Positions 8,067-18,229 of a stretch of DNA of 42,936 nt are shown here, piece after piece; positions within the stretch are counted from its first letter, which is position 1, and each line of letters opens with the position of its first letter. Made by a program: the position numbers and the translations under genes. This DNA comes from Candidatus Rokubacteria bacterium CSP1-6 (GTDB lineage Bacteria; Methylomirabilota; Methylomirabilia; Rokubacteriales; CSP1-6), in assembly GCA_001443385.1 (NCBI GenBank), contig LDXP01000004.1, forward strand, positions 33,570 through 76,505, written 5' to 3'. The notes below the pieces were generated by a model. The model worked only from the letters and a program-made list of their open reading frames with translations, was not told the origin of the DNA and did not search any database.

Positions 8067-8834
8067 GTGACAGTGACGATGAAGGAGCTCCTGGAGGCCG
8101 GGGTTCACTTCGGCCACCAGACCAAGCGGTGGAACCCCAAGATGCAGAAATACATCTTCGGGGAGCGCAACGGCATTTACATCATCGATCTCCAGAAAAC
8201 GCTGAAGAAGTTCCGCGAGGCCTACGCCTTCATCCGGGAGCTGGCCGCTGGCGGGGGCACGGTGCTGTTCGTGGGCACCAAGAAGCAGGCCCAGGAGACC
8301 GTTTTCGACGAGGCCTCCCGCTGCGGCATGTTTTACGTGAACCAGCGCTGGCTGGGCGGGACCCTGACCAATTTCGCCACCATCAACCGTTCCATCGGGC
8401 GGCTCAAGCGGCTCGACGAGATGCAGGAGACCGGCGAGTACGAGCGGCTACCCAAGAAGGAGGTGCTCGGGCTCGAGCGCGAGCGGCAGAAGCTGGAGAA
8501 GGCCCTGGTGGGCATCAAGGGCATGGACCGGGTGCCGTCGGCCGTGTTCATCATCGATCCCAAGAAGGAACGCATCGCGGTGGCCGAAGCCCAACGCCTG
8601 GCGATCCCCATCGTGGCCATCGTGGACACCAACTGCGATCCCACGGGCATCGACTACCCGATCCCGGGGAACGACGACGCGATCCGGGCGGTCCGGCTCA
8701 TCAGCTCCCGGCTGGCGGACGCCATCCTCGAGGGCCGGGGCACGCTCGCCAAGGAAGAGCCCGAGGAAGGTGCCGCCGAGGCGCTGACAGAAGCCGAAGC
8801 GGCAGTTGACGCGGCGGCCGAAGCGACATCCTAA
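8067..8834 (+). CDS. rpsB: 30S ribosomal protein S2
   Basis: 255 residues. The N-terminal [21 protein letters not shown] signature, the [12 protein letters not shown] segment, [12 protein letters not shown] and the nucleotide-fold motif [22 protein letters not shown] are diagnostic of S2. A short acidic, alanine-rich tail follows. The GTG at 8067 is preferred because AAGGAGG sits 5 bases upstream. The GTG at 8073 and ATG at 8079 are in frame but are increasingly distant from that site. The rpsB-tsf-pyrH-frr order downstream is the common bacterial arrangement. Confidence 0.97.
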   Translation: MTVTMKELLEAGVHFGHQTKRWNPKMQKYIFGERNGIYIIDLQKTLKKFREAYAFIRELAAGGGTVLFVGTKKQAQETVFDEASRCGMFYVNQRWLGGTLTNFATINRSIGRLKRLDEMQETGEYERLPKKEVLGLERERQKLEKALVGIKGMDRVPSAVFIIDPKKERIAVAEAQRLAIPIVAIVDTNCDPTGIDYPIPGNDDAIRAVRLISSRLADAILEGRGTLAKEEPEEGAAEALTEAEAAVDAAAEATS

Positions 8835-8850
8835 AGGGGGACTGGAACCG

Positions 8851-10204
<1,354 letters not shown>

Positions 10205-10210
10205 CGGGCT

Positions 10211-10765
10211 ATGCAGGCGGTCATCAAGGAGGTTGAGACGAGAATGCAGGGAGCCCTGGACGCGCTGGGCCGGGAGTTCGCGGGCGTCCGGACGGGGCGC
10301 GCCAGCACCGGCCTGCTGGAAGGCATCCGGGTGGACTACTACGGCACGCCGACACCGGTCCCCCAGGTAGCCTCCCTGTCGGTGCCGGACCCGAAGACGG
10401 TCCTCATTCAGCCGTGGGACGCGAGCCTCCTGCCCGCCATCGAGAAGGCGATCATGAAATCCGACCTGGGGCTCACCCCGGCCAACGACGGCAAAGTGAT
10501 CCGCCTCGTCATGCCTCCCTTGAACGAGGAGCGTCGCAAGCAGCTGGCCAAGGCCGTGGGCAAGCTGGCCGAGGACGCGCGCGTCGCGATCCGCAACATC
10601 CGTCACGACGCCAACAAGAAGCTCAAGACGATGGAAAAGGAGAAGAAGATCTCCGAGGACGACGGGCGCCGGGGCCAGGACCAGACCCAGAAGATCACCG
10701 ACAAGTTCATCCAGCGGGTGGACGAGCTCCTCAAGAAGAAGGAGCAGGAGATTCTGACCTTCTGA
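10211..10765 (+). CDS. frr: Ribosome recycling factor
   Basis: 184 residues, the normal size. With EF-G it splits the post-termination ribosome. FAGVRTGRASTGLLEGIRVDYYG is the canonical N-terminal region, followed by VPDPKTVLIQPWD. The C-terminal long helix is rich in Lys and Glu: RNIRHDANKKLKTMEKEKK, then RVDELLKKKEQEIL. GGGGGTGAC near the pyrH stop serves as its SD. Complete and ordinary. Confidence 0.97.
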   Translation: MQAVIKEVETRMQGALDALGREFAGVRTGRASTGLLEGIRVDYYGTPTPVPQVASLSVPDPKTVLIQPWDASLLPAIEKAIMKSDLGLTPANDGKVIRLVMPPLNEERRKQLAKAVGKLAEDARVAIRNIRHDANKKLKTMEKEKKISEDDGRRGQDQTQKITDKFIQRVDELLKKKEQEILTF

Positions 10766-10779
10766 TACGATACGGGAAG

Positions 10780-11562
10780 ATGGCTGTGCGCCGACTGCCG
10801 AACGTGCCCGTGGCCGACCTCGCGTCCCTCGAGGACTCGGAGCTCTTGGCCCGCGTCAAAGCGCTCCCCCTGCCGCAGCACGTGGCCATCATCATGGACG
10901 GCAACGGCCGGTGGGCGACCCAGCGTGGCCTGAACCGGGTCGCGGGGCACCGCGAGGGCGTGAAGGCGGCGCGCGCCGTGGTCCGGGCCGCCCACGAGGC
11001 GGGGATTCGCTTCCTCACCCTCTACGCGTTCTCCTCGGAGAACTGGAGCCGGCCGTCGATCGAGGTGACCACCCTCATGACCCTGCTCGAGCGATCCATC
11101 GACCAGGAGCTGCCCGAGCTCCAGGCCAACAACGTCCGCCTCAGGGTGATCGGGAGACCCAACGGGGTTCCGTCGTCGGTGAGGCAGGGGATCGAGCGCG
11201 CGGTGGCCGCGACCGCCGGGAATACGGGGTTGACCTTGTTCATGGCGTTCAATTACGGCGGGCGCGACGAGCTCGTGGATGCGGCGCGGGCGCTGGCGCG
11301 CCAGGTGCAGGCGGGAGAGCTTCGCCCGGAGGACATCGACGAGGCGCGGGTGGGGCAGGCTCTCTACACCCGGGGCGTCCCCGACCCCGACCTCCTGATC
11401 CGAACCAGCGGGGAGATGCGGGTGTCCAACTTCCTCCTCTGGCAGATCGCCTACACCGAGCTGGTGGTTACCCCGACGCTCTGGCCCGATTTTGGCGCAC
11501 GGGATCTTTATCTGGCGGTCGCCGAGTATCAGCGCCGGGACCGCCGCTTCGGCAAAGTGTGA
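10780..11562 (+). CDS. uppS: Undecaprenyl diphosphate synthase (cis-prenyltransferase)
   Basis: 260 residues. It elongates farnesyl diphosphate to the C55 carrier lipid used for peptidoglycan and glycan export. Conserved blocks are IIMDGNGRWA, with catalytic Asp40, then GHREGVKA, YAFSSENWSRP, FNYGGRDEL, and RTSGEMRVSNFLLWQIAYTE from about residue 208. The ATG at 10780 follows GGGAAG, 14 bases after the frr stop. About 30 residues precede the catalytic motif, a little longer than in E. coli. Its TGA overlaps the ATG of cdsA by one base. Confidence 0.97.
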   Translation: MAVRRLPNVPVADLASLEDSELLARVKALPLPQHVAIIMDGNGRWATQRGLNRVAGHREGVKAARAVVRAAHEAGIRFLTLYAFSSENWSRPSIEVTTLMTLLERSIDQELPELQANNVRLRVIGRPNGVPSSVRQGIERAVAATAGNTGLTLFMAFNYGGRDELVDAARALARQVQAGELRPEDIDEARVGQALYTRGVPDPDLLIRTSGEMRVSNFLLWQIAYTELVVTPTLWPDFGARDLYLAVAEYQRRDRRFGKV

Positions 11563-12419
11563 TGGAACGGGCGCAGGAAGCGCCGGTCCCCGGATCGGTG
11601 GACGCCGCGCCCCCGGCGCGCGGGGCCGCGCTCGTCAAGCGCGTCCTGAGCACGGTGGTCCTCCTGCCGGTCTTCGTGGGGATCGTGATGGGCCCGGTGT
11701 GGTTGTTCGGGGCCACGGTGGTGCTGGTCTCGGCCGTGGCCCAGTGGGAGTTCACGGGGATGTTCGAACGCGCCGGGGTCCGCACCTTCCGCTGGCTGGG
11801 GCTCGTCGGGGGCACGGCGGTCACCGCGAGCTTTGCCCTGCCCATCTCCGAGCGGGTGGCCTTCACGGCGGTGCTGCTGGCAGTCCTGCTGTCGGCGCTC
11901 TGGCGCCCGCGCGGCGCGCGCATCGCCTGGGAGCCCGTCGCCGTCACGCTGTTCGGGATCTGCTACGTGAACTGGCTCCTGGGGTACGGGTTCTGGCTTC
12001 GGGACCTGCCCGGCGGGAGCGACTGGGTCCTGCTCCTCGTGTGGGTGACGTGGCTCGGCGAGACGGCCGCCTACGTCGTGGGCTCCACGCTGGGACGCGC
12101 GAAGCTCGCGCCGGTCATCAGCCCGCGCAAGACGGTGGAAGGGGCCGCGGCCCAGCTCGTGGTTTCCCTGCTGGCGGCGGTGGTCGCGCAGGTGTGGTTC
12201 TTCACCGAGATCGGGCTCGGGCGCGCCGCGGTCGCGGGCCTCCTGCTGGGGGTGGTCGGGCAGCTCGGCGACCTGGTGGAGTCGGCGCTCAAGCGGAGCG
12301 TCGGGACCAAGGACACGGGGGCGCTGATCCCCGGGCACGGCGGAATCCTGGATCGCCTGGACAGCCTGCTGTTCAACACGCCGGCGCTCTTTTACTACAC
12401 GCGCTTCATCGCGGCCTGA
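11562..12419 (+). CDS. cdsA: Phosphatidate cytidylyltransferase (CDP-diacylglycerol synthase)
   Basis: 285 residues. This inner-membrane enzyme makes CDP-diacylglycerol from phosphatidate and CTP, the branch point of phospholipid synthesis. The protein is a series of hydrophobic helices after a roughly 25-residue polar N-terminus. The CdsA signature occupies residues 241-267: it begins SALKR, contains the metal-binding KDTG, and ends GHGGILDRLD. The ISPRKTVEGA loop is also present. It starts at the overlap with uppS and ends 7 bases before dxr, as in many bacteria. Confidence 0.96.
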   Translation: MERAQEAPVPGSVDAAPPARGAALVKRVLSTVVLLPVFVGIVMGPVWLFGATVVLVSAVAQWEFTGMFERAGVRTFRWLGLVGGTAVTASFALPISERVAFTAVLLAVLLSALWRPRGARIAWEPVAVTLFGICYVNWLLGYGFWLRDLPGGSDWVLLLVWVTWLGETAAYVVGSTLGRAKLAPVISPRKTVEGAAAQLVVSLLAAVVAQVWFFTEIGLGRAAVAGLLLGVVGQLGDLVESALKRSVGTKDTGALIPGHGGILDRLDSLLFNTPALFYYTRFIAA

Positions 12420-12426
12420 CGCCCCC

Positions 12427-13608
12427 ATGAAACGGATCACGCTGCTCGGCGCGACCGGCTCCGTAGGCAGGAGAGCCCTGGAGCTGGTCTCGGCCTTTCC
12501 CGACGCCCTCGGCGTCGAGGGGCTGGCGGCGCGCGGCTCCAACGTGCCGCTGCTGACCGAGCTCTGCCTCCGCTACAAGCCCAGGGCCGTGGCCCTGCTG
12601 GAGGCCGACGCCGTGGACGCTCTCGCTCGGGCCCTGCCGCATCCGCGTCCGGAGCTGCTGGCCGGGCCGAAGGGTCTCGTGACTCTGGCGGCGGAGACCG
12701 ACGCGGACGTGGTGCTCTCCGCCCTCGTGGGGAGCGCGGGGCTGCTGCCGACGATGGCGGCCATCGAGGCGGGAAGAACCATCGCGCTGGCGAACAAGGA
12801 AACGCTCGTGATGGCCGGCAACCTGATGACCGCGGCCGCGCGGTCCCGCGGGGTGTCGCTCCTTCCAGTGGACTCCGAGCACAGCGCCATCTTCCAGTGC
12901 CTCCAGGGGCACAACCGCTCGGAGGTGCGGCGCATCATGCTCACGGCCTCCGGCGGCCCCTTCCGCCAGCTGTCGCGCGAGGGGCTCGCCCACGTGACCG
13001 TCGCCGACGCCCTGAACCACCCCACCTGGAAGATGGGCGCGAAGATCACCGTGGATTCGGCCACGCTGATGAACAAAGGGCTCGAGATCATCGAGGCGCG
13101 GTGGCTCTTCGACCTCCGACCCGAGCAGATCGAGGTCGTCGTGCACCCGCAGTCCATCGTCCACTCCATGGTGGAGTACATCGACGGCTCGGTCCTCGCC
13201 CAGCTCGGCGTGGCCGACATGGGCATCCCGATCCTCTACGCCCTCACGTACCCGGAGCGCCGGCCCTGCCCGGCGCCGGCGCTGAACCTGATGGAGGTGG
13301 GTCAGCTCACCTTCCACGAGCCCGACACGGAGAAGTTCCCGTGCCTCCGGTTGGCCCGTCAGGCGCTGGTCCGCGGAGGTTCTGCGGCGGTCGTGCTGAA
13401 CGCGGCCAACGAGGTGGCCGTCGCGGCGTTTCTGGAGGGACGCCTCCGGTTCACCCAGATCGCCGAGGTGATCGCCGAGGCCCTCGATCGGGTTCCGGCG
13501 CGGGAGCTCGCGAGCATCGAGGAATGCGTGGCCGTGGACCGCGAGGGGCGGTGGGTGGCGGACGAGATCCTCCGCCTGCAGGCGGTCGCAGCGGTCGGCG
13601 CGCGCTGA
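12427..13608 (+). CDS. dxr: 1-deoxy-D-xylulose 5-phosphate reductoisomerase
   Basis: 393 residues. First committed step of the non-mevalonate isoprenoid pathway, making MEP with NADPH. The N-terminal GATGSVGRRALELV binds NADPH, and ANKETLVMAG, PVDSEHSAIFQCL and TASGGPF form the metal and substrate site. The VHPQSIVHSMVEYIDGSV block and NAANEVAVAAFL toward the C-terminus are characteristic. No good SD precedes the ATG, which is 7 bases from the cdsA stop, so coupling to cdsA is likely. ispG lies two genes downstream. Confidence 0.97.
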   Translation: MKRITLLGATGSVGRRALELVSAFPDALGVEGLAARGSNVPLLTELCLRYKPRAVALLEADAVDALARALPHPRPELLAGPKGLVTLAAETDADVVLSALVGSAGLLPTMAAIEAGRTIALANKETLVMAGNLMTAAARSRGVSLLPVDSEHSAIFQCLQGHNRSEVRRIMLTASGGPFRQLSREGLAHVTVADALNHPTWKMGAKITVDSATLMNKGLEIIEARWLFDLRPEQIEVVVHPQSIVHSMVEYIDGSVLAQLGVADMGIPILYALTYPERRPCPAPALNLMEVGQLTFHEPDTEKFPCLRLARQALVRGGSAAVVLNAANEVAVAAFLEGRLRFTQIAEVIAEALDRVPARELASIEECVAVDREGRWVADEILRLQAVAAVGAR

Positions 13609-13626
13609 GGAGGAGGTAGAGCGGTT

Positions 13627-14982
13627 GTGACGACCATCCTGTCGTTTGTCGTGGTGATCGGGATCCTGATCCTCGTCCACGAGCTGGGCCATTTCGTGGT
13701 GGCCCGCTGGATGGGCGTGGGGGTGGAGCGCTTCTCGATCGGCTTCGGCCCGGTCCTCCTGCGGTGGCGGGGGAAAGAGACGGAGTACTGCCTCTCCGCG
13801 GTCCCCATGGGGGGCTACGTGAAGATGATGGGGGAGGAGAGCCCCCTGGAAGGCGGCGGAACCGCCACGGTGGACCCGGCCAAGTCGTTCTCGCTGAAGC
13901 CGCTCGCGGCGCGGTTTCTGATCGTGTTCGCCGGCCCCGGGATGAACTTCGTCCTGGCCGCCGCGATCTTCGCGGTCGTGTTCATGATCGTGGGACGCCC
14001 TGTGCTGCCCTCCACCCTCGGGCGGATCAAGGCCGATGGCCCCGCCGCTCAGGCCGGCCTCCGCACCGGCGACCGGGTCACGGCCGTGGACGGCGTCCCC
14101 GTGACCAACTGGGAAGATCTGTTGGGCGCGATCCAGGCGTCGGGCGGTGAGACGCGCCAGATCGCGTTCTCCCGCGATGGCCGTGAGCAGCGGGTCGCCC
14201 TGACGCCTGCTCGGACCAAGGCGCGGGACGTCTTCGGGGACGAGCGGGAGGTGTGGGACATCGGGGCCGGGCCGTTCGCCCCCGCGCGGATTGGCGAGAT
14301 TCTGCCGGGCTATCCGGCCGCCAAGGTCGGGCTTCGGGGGGGCGACGTCGTGGTGGCCGTGGACGGGAACGCCGTCCTCTCGTGGGACGAACTGGCGGAG
14401 ACCATTCACAAGCGCGCCGGCAAGCCGATGGAGCTCACCATCGAGCGCGCGGGACGGTCGCTGACCGTGTCGGTTGTCCCCCAGGGCTTCAAGGAGCGCG
14501 GCCCGTCCGGCCAGGAGATCGACATCGGCCGCATCGGCATCGGCCCTGCGGCCGTGTCCTACCTCCGGTCGAATCCCATCCAGGCTGTCTGGTACGGCGT
14601 CGCCCGGACCTGGGACATCACGGTGCTGACGGCGCGGGGGCTCTGGAAGCTGGTCACGCGCCAGCTCCCGGCCTCCACCATCGGCGGGCCGATCCAGATC
14701 GCCGTGGTGGCCGGAGAGCAGGCCAAGCAGGGGCTCATGAGCCTGGCCTTCTTCACCGCGGTGATCAGCGTCAACTTGGGGCTCCTGAACCTGCTCCCGG
14801 TGCCGATCCTGGACGGTGGGCACCTGTTCTTCTTCGTCATCGAGGGGATCCTGGGCCGTCCGCTCTCGCTTCGGAAGCGGGAAGTGGCCCAGCAGGTCGG
14901 GCTCTTCCTGCTGCTGCTCCTGATGGTGTTCGCCGTCTACAATGATTTGACCCGCATCGACTTCCTGCGCTTCTTCAAATAG
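13627..14982 (+). CDS. rseP: RIP (site-2) zinc metalloprotease RseP
   Basis: 451 residues. An intramembrane protease of the S2P family that cleaves anti-sigma factors and leftover signal peptides. The zinc motif HELGH is at residues 18-22 in the first membrane helix, and the third zinc ligand is Asp396 in LLPVPILDGGH. Two tandem PDZ domains lie between about residues 120 and 290: the first includes AQAGLRTGDRVTAVDG, the second AAKVGLRGGDVVVAVDG. Four hydrophobic segments fit the family topology. It starts at GTG after AGGAGG. No anti-sigma substrate gene is in the window. Confidence 0.95.
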   Translation: MTTILSFVVVIGILILVHELGHFVVARWMGVGVERFSIGFGPVLLRWRGKETEYCLSAVPMGGYVKMMGEESPLEGGGTATVDPAKSFSLKPLAARFLIVFAGPGMNFVLAAAIFAVVFMIVGRPVLPSTLGRIKADGPAAQAGLRTGDRVTAVDGVPVTNWEDLLGAIQASGGETRQIAFSRDGREQRVALTPARTKARDVFGDEREVWDIGAGPFAPARIGEILPGYPAAKVGLRGGDVVVAVDGNAVLSWDELAETIHKRAGKPMELTIERAGRSLTVSVVPQGFKERGPSGQEIDIGRIGIGPAAVSYLRSNPIQAVWYGVARTWDITVLTARGLWKLVTRQLPASTIGGPIQIAVVAGEQAKQGLMSLAFFTAVISVNLGLLNLLPVPILDGGHLFFFVIEGILGRPLSLRKREVAQQVGLFLLLLLMVFAVYNDLTRIDFLRFFK

Positions 14983-14993
14983 GAGCCAGCCGA

Positions 14994-16088
14994 ATGACGC
15001 CACGGCGCAAGACGAGGCAGATCCAGCTGGGCTCCATCAAGATCGGCGGCGACGCGCCGATCACGGTGCAGTCCATGACCAAGACGGATACGCGGGACGT
15101 CGAGGCGACGCTGCTCCAGATCTGGTCCCTCGAGGCCGCCGGCTGCGACATCGTCCGCGTGGCCGTGCCCGTCAAGGAGGCGGCGGAAAAGCTCGGGGAG
15201 ATCAGGAAGCAGATTCGGATCCCGCTGGTGGCAGACATCCACTTCAACTACAAGCTGGCCCTGATCGCCCTCGACCAGGGCGTGGACGGCCTGCGCCTCA
15301 ACCCCGGCAACATTGGCGGCAAGCAGTTCGTGATGGAAGTGGTGCGGCTCGCCCAGGCGCGGAAGATCCCTGTCAGGATCGGGGTGAACGCGGGGTCGCT
15401 GGAGAAGGACCTCCTCGCCAAGTACGGGGGCCCCACGCCGCAGGGCATGGTGGAGTCCGCGCTGCGGCACATTCGCATCCTCGAGGACTGCGGCTACCCG
15501 GAGATGAAGATCTCGCTCAAGGCCTCCGATCCCGCGATGATGATCGAGGCCTACCGCATGCTGGCCGATCAGGTGGAGTATTCCTTCCACCTGGGAGTCA
15601 CCGAAGCCGGCACGCCGACCGCGGGCACGATCAAGTCCGCCGTCGGGCTCGGGACCCTGCTGGCCGAGGGGATCGGCGATACCATCCGAGTCTCCCTGGC
15701 GGCGGACCCCGTCGAAGAGGTGCGGGTGGGGATCGAGATCCTCAAGGCCCTGGGGCTCAGGAAGCAGGGGCTGACGTTCGTCGCGTGCCCCTCGTGCGGC
15801 AGGGCCGACGTGGACCTGGTGAAGCTGGCCAGGGACGCCGAGGAACGGTTGAAGGGCGTGACCGAGGAAGTCCACGTCGCTGTGATGGGGTGTGAAGTAA
15901 ACGGTCCCGGCGAGGCGCGCGCCGCCGACATCGGCGTGGCGGGAGGGAAAGGGATCGGGCTCATCTTCCGCAAGGGCGAGGTCGTCCGAAAGGTGCCGGA
16001 GGCTCAGATCATCGAGGCGCTCTGGGAGGAAGTCGAGCGCTTCATCGCCGAGAAGCAGGCCGCGCGGGGCCCCGAGGTTCAGGACTAG
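14994..16088 (+). CDS. ispG: 4-hydroxy-3-methylbut-2-enyl-diphosphate synthase (IspG/GcpE)
   Basis: 364 residues, the standard bacterial two-domain form. It reductively opens MEcPP to HMBPP in the MEP pathway, needing two electrons per turnover. VQSMTKTDTRDVEAT opens the TIM-barrel domain. The [4Fe-4S] ligands are Cys265 and Cys268 in CPSCGR and Cys300 in GCEVNGPGEA, and the Glu of that last motif completes the site. An AGGAG lies before the ATG. A small [2Fe-2S] ferredoxin begins 4 bases after the stop, a plausible electron donor. Confidence 0.97.
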   Translation: MTPRRKTRQIQLGSIKIGGDAPITVQSMTKTDTRDVEATLLQIWSLEAAGCDIVRVAVPVKEAAEKLGEIRKQIRIPLVADIHFNYKLALIALDQGVDGLRLNPGNIGGKQFVMEVVRLAQARKIPVRIGVNAGSLEKDLLAKYGGPTPQGMVESALRHIRILEDCGYPEMKISLKASDPAMMIEAYRMLADQVEYSFHLGVTEAGTPTAGTIKSAVGLGTLLAEGIGDTIRVSLAADPVEEVRVGIEILKALGLRKQGLTFVACPSCGRADVDLVKLARDAEERLKGVTEEVHVAVMGCEVNGPGEARAADIGVAGGKGIGLIFRKGEVVRKVPEAQIIEALWEEVERFIAEKQAARGPEVQD

Positions 16089-16092
16089 CACC

Positions 16093-16431
16093 GTGGGTCA
16101 ATATGAGATCCACGTGTTTGTGTGCACGGGCGGGGAGACCTGTCCCACCCAGGGAGACACCGAGAAGTACGTGAAGATCCTCCGCGCCGGCGTATCCCAG
16201 GCCGGAAAGCACCGGGAGATCCGGATCAACAAGTCGGGCTGCTTTTCCCAGTGCGGCAACGGGCCGATGATGGTCGTGTATCCCGAGAACGTCTGGTACT
16301 GCAGCGTCCAGGAATCGGATCTTCAGGAAATCCTCGAGTCCCACATCCTCGGCGGCAAGCCCGTGGCGCGGCTCGTGTACCGCCCGGGCGTCCCCGGGCC
16401 CAACCAGATCGTCGAGCGCGAGAAAGCGTAG
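16093..16431 (+). CDS. Thioredoxin-fold [2Fe-2S] ferredoxin
   Basis: 112 residues starting at GTG. The four cluster ligands expected of thioredoxin-like [2Fe-2S] ferredoxins are visible: Cys11 and Cys17 near the N-terminus, then Cys50 and Cys54 in SGCFSQCGNGP. The beta strand PMMVVYPENVWY and the C-terminal helix ESDLQEILESHI complete the small fold. Members of this family carry electrons or serve as the NuoE-like subunit domain. It lies 4 bases after ispG and 4 before proS, so all three are probably on one message. The obvious partner by position is IspG, which needs a one-electron donor; this is inference from context. Confidence 0.88.
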   Translation: MGQYEIHVFVCTGGETCPTQGDTEKYVKILRAGVSQAGKHREIRINKSGCFSQCGNGPMMVVYPENVWYCSVQESDLQEILESHILGGKPVARLVYRPGVPGPNQIVEREKA

Positions 16432-16435
16432 CGCC

Positions 16436-18130
16436 GTGCGCTGGACCCGGTCGCTCATCCCGACCCTCCGGGAAGACCCTGCCGACGCCGAGGCCGTCAG
16501 CCACAAGCTCATGGTGCGCGCGGGCCTGGTGCGCCAGCTGGCGGCCGGCATCTACGTCTATCTGCCGCTGGGCCAGCGCGTGCTGGACAAGATCAACGCG
16601 ATCATCCGGGAAGAGATGAACCGGATCGGCGGGCAGGAAGTCACGCTGCCGGTCCTCCAGCCGGCGGAGATCTGGCAGCAGTCGGGCCGCTGGCAGGTTA
16701 TCGGCGACGAGATGTTCAGGCTCAAGGACCGCAACGCGCGGGACATGTGCCTGGGGATGACCCACGAGGAGGTCATCGCCTGGATCGCCGCCAAGGAGCT
16801 CCGCTCGTACCGGGACCTGCCGCAGATCTGGTACCAGATCCAGACCAAGGAGCGCGACGAGGCGCGGCCGCGATCCGGCGTCCTCCGGACGCGCGAGTTC
16901 CTGATGAAGGACTCCTACACGCTGGACCTGGACGAGGCCGGCCTGGCGAAGGCCTACGACGCCCACAAGGAGGCGTACTGCCGGATCTTCGACCGCTGCG
17001 GCCTCCGCTACCACGTCGTCGAGTCGGACCCCGGCATGATGGGCGGCTCGGGCTCCCACGAGTTCATGGCTCCGAGCGCCGCGGGGGAGGACGAGGTGGC
17101 GCTCTGCGAGCGGTGCGGCTACGCTGCCAACGTCGAGCTGGCGCGGGGCGTCCCGACCCGACCGAAATTCCCCGCCTGGCCCGTGGAGGAGGTGGCGACC
17201 CCCAACGCCCGCACGATCGCGGAGGTGGCGGCGCTGCTCAAGATCGAGCCCGCGCTGATGATCAAATCGCTCCTCTATGTGGCGAAGGACGGCCCGGTCC
17301 TGGCCCTGGTCAGGGGGGACCAGACCCTTCACGAGAAAAAGCTTGCGCGGATCCTGGGGGAGTTCCGCCCCGCCCATCCCGACGAGGTGAAAACCCACCT
17401 GGGGGCTCCCGTGGGCTCGGTGGGGCCGGTCAAGGTCCGAATACCCATCGTCGCGGATGAGTCGCTCCGCGAGGGGGTCTACGTGGCCGGCGGGAACAAG
17501 GAGGGGTTTCACCTGAAGGGTGTAAGGCCCGGGAAGGATTTCTCTCCGCGCTTCGCCGACCTTCACGTGGCTCAGACGGGAGAAGGCTGCGCGCAGTGCG
17601 GCGCGGCGCTCAAGGTAGAACGCGTCATCGAGGTGGGGAACATCTTCAAGCTCGGCACGAAGTATTCCGTGTCCCTGGGGGCCGTGGTGCTGGACGAGAG
17701 CGGCCAGGAGCGGCCGATCGTCATGGGGAGTTACGGGATCGGGCCGGCGCGGATCGCGGCGGCGGCGGTCGAGCAGCGGCACGACGCCGACGGGATCGTC
17801 TGGCCCTGGAGCATCGCCCCGTTTCACGTCCACCTCCTGTCGGTGAACGCGAAGGATCCCGTCCAGACGGGGGTGGCGGAGGAGCTCTACGAGGAGCTGG
17901 CCACGGCCGGCATCGAGGTCATCTACGACGACCGCGACGAGCGGCCCGGGGTGAAGTTCAAGGATGCCGACCTGATCGGCCTACCGATCCGGGTGACGGT
18001 GGGGAACGCCTTCGTCAAAGAGGGGCTGGTCGAAGTCCGGTCGCGCCGGGACCGCACCGACCGGCGGGTCCCGAAGCGAGAAGCCGTGGTAAGCGTCAAG
18101 GAGCTGGCGCAGGAACTGGGCGGGAGATAA
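16436..18130 (+). CDS. proS: Prolyl-tRNA synthetase (bacterial type with editing domain)
   Basis: 564 residues, the length of E. coli-type ProRS. The class II catalytic core has motif 1 around LGQRVLDKINAIIREEMNR and motif 2 near MTHEEV and YQIQTKERDEARPRSG. An inserted YbaK-like editing domain, at about 225-400 (AEVAALLKIEPALMIKSL onward), hydrolyses Ala-tRNAPro. The anticodon-binding domain is at the C-terminus, ending LAQELGGR. It starts at GTG 16436 with no strong SD, 4 bases after the ferredoxin stop. A promoter and a terminator hairpin follow it, marking the end of this operon. Confidence 0.96.
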   Translation: MRWTRSLIPTLREDPADAEAVSHKLMVRAGLVRQLAAGIYVYLPLGQRVLDKINAIIREEMNRIGGQEVTLPVLQPAEIWQQSGRWQVIGDEMFRLKDRNARDMCLGMTHEEVIAWIAAKELRSYRDLPQIWYQIQTKERDEARPRSGVLRTREFLMKDSYTLDLDEAGLAKAYDAHKEAYCRIFDRCGLRYHVVESDPGMMGGSGSHEFMAPSAAGEDEVALCERCGYAANVELARGVPTRPKFPAWPVEEVATPNARTIAEVAALLKIEPALMIKSLLYVAKDGPVLALVRGDQTLHEKKLARILGEFRPAHPDEVKTHLGAPVGSVGPVKVRIPIVADESLREGVYVAGGNKEGFHLKGVRPGKDFSPRFADLHVAQTGEGCAQCGAALKVERVIEVGNIFKLGTKYSVSLGAVVLDESGQERPIVMGSYGIGPARIAAAAVEQRHDADGIVWPWSIAPFHVHLLSVNAKDPVQTGVAEELYEELATAGIEVIYDDRDERPGVKFKDADLIGLPIRVTVGNAFVKEGLVEVRSRRDRTDRRVPKREAVVSVKELAQELGGR

Positions 18131-18148
18131 ACGTTTCCCGCATTCCCC

Positions 18149-18177
18149 TTGCTGGGGGGGGGCGGGTGTGCTAAACT
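18149..18177 (+). promoter_or_regulatory. Predicted sigma-70 promoter for rimP-nusA-infB
   Basis: TTGCTG (18149-18154) and TAAACT (18172-18177) are separated by exactly 17 bases, in the short gap after proS. A start near 18184 would fall within the terminator hairpin that follows. The -10 matches consensus at four of six bases, the -35 at three, including TTG. The G-run in the spacer is unusual. Prediction only. Confidence 0.5.
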
Positions 18178-18181
18178 CCTG

Positions 18182-18207
18182 AAAAAGTGGGCGCTGCCCA
18201 CTTTTTT
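18182..18207 (+). terminator. Intrinsic terminator after proS
   Basis: AAAAAGTGGGC (18182-18192), loop GCT, then GCCCACTTTTT (18196-18206) form an 11-bp perfect stem ending in a run of six T. This is the classic rho-independent form and ends transcription arriving from ispG-proS. Because the stem is A-rich on its left arm, it could also act on minus-strand transcripts. It sits 23 bases before the chosen rimP start and only 5 bases after the predicted -10 box. Confidence 0.8.
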
Positions 18208-18229
18208 CTTGCCCCTGGGGGTGGCGGGA

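Noticed and set aside
12406-15003. An 865-codon minus-strand frame opposite dxr and rseP
   Set aside because: Spans two well-supported genes and their gap; composition is His/Asp/Arg-rich, typical of an antisense shadow.
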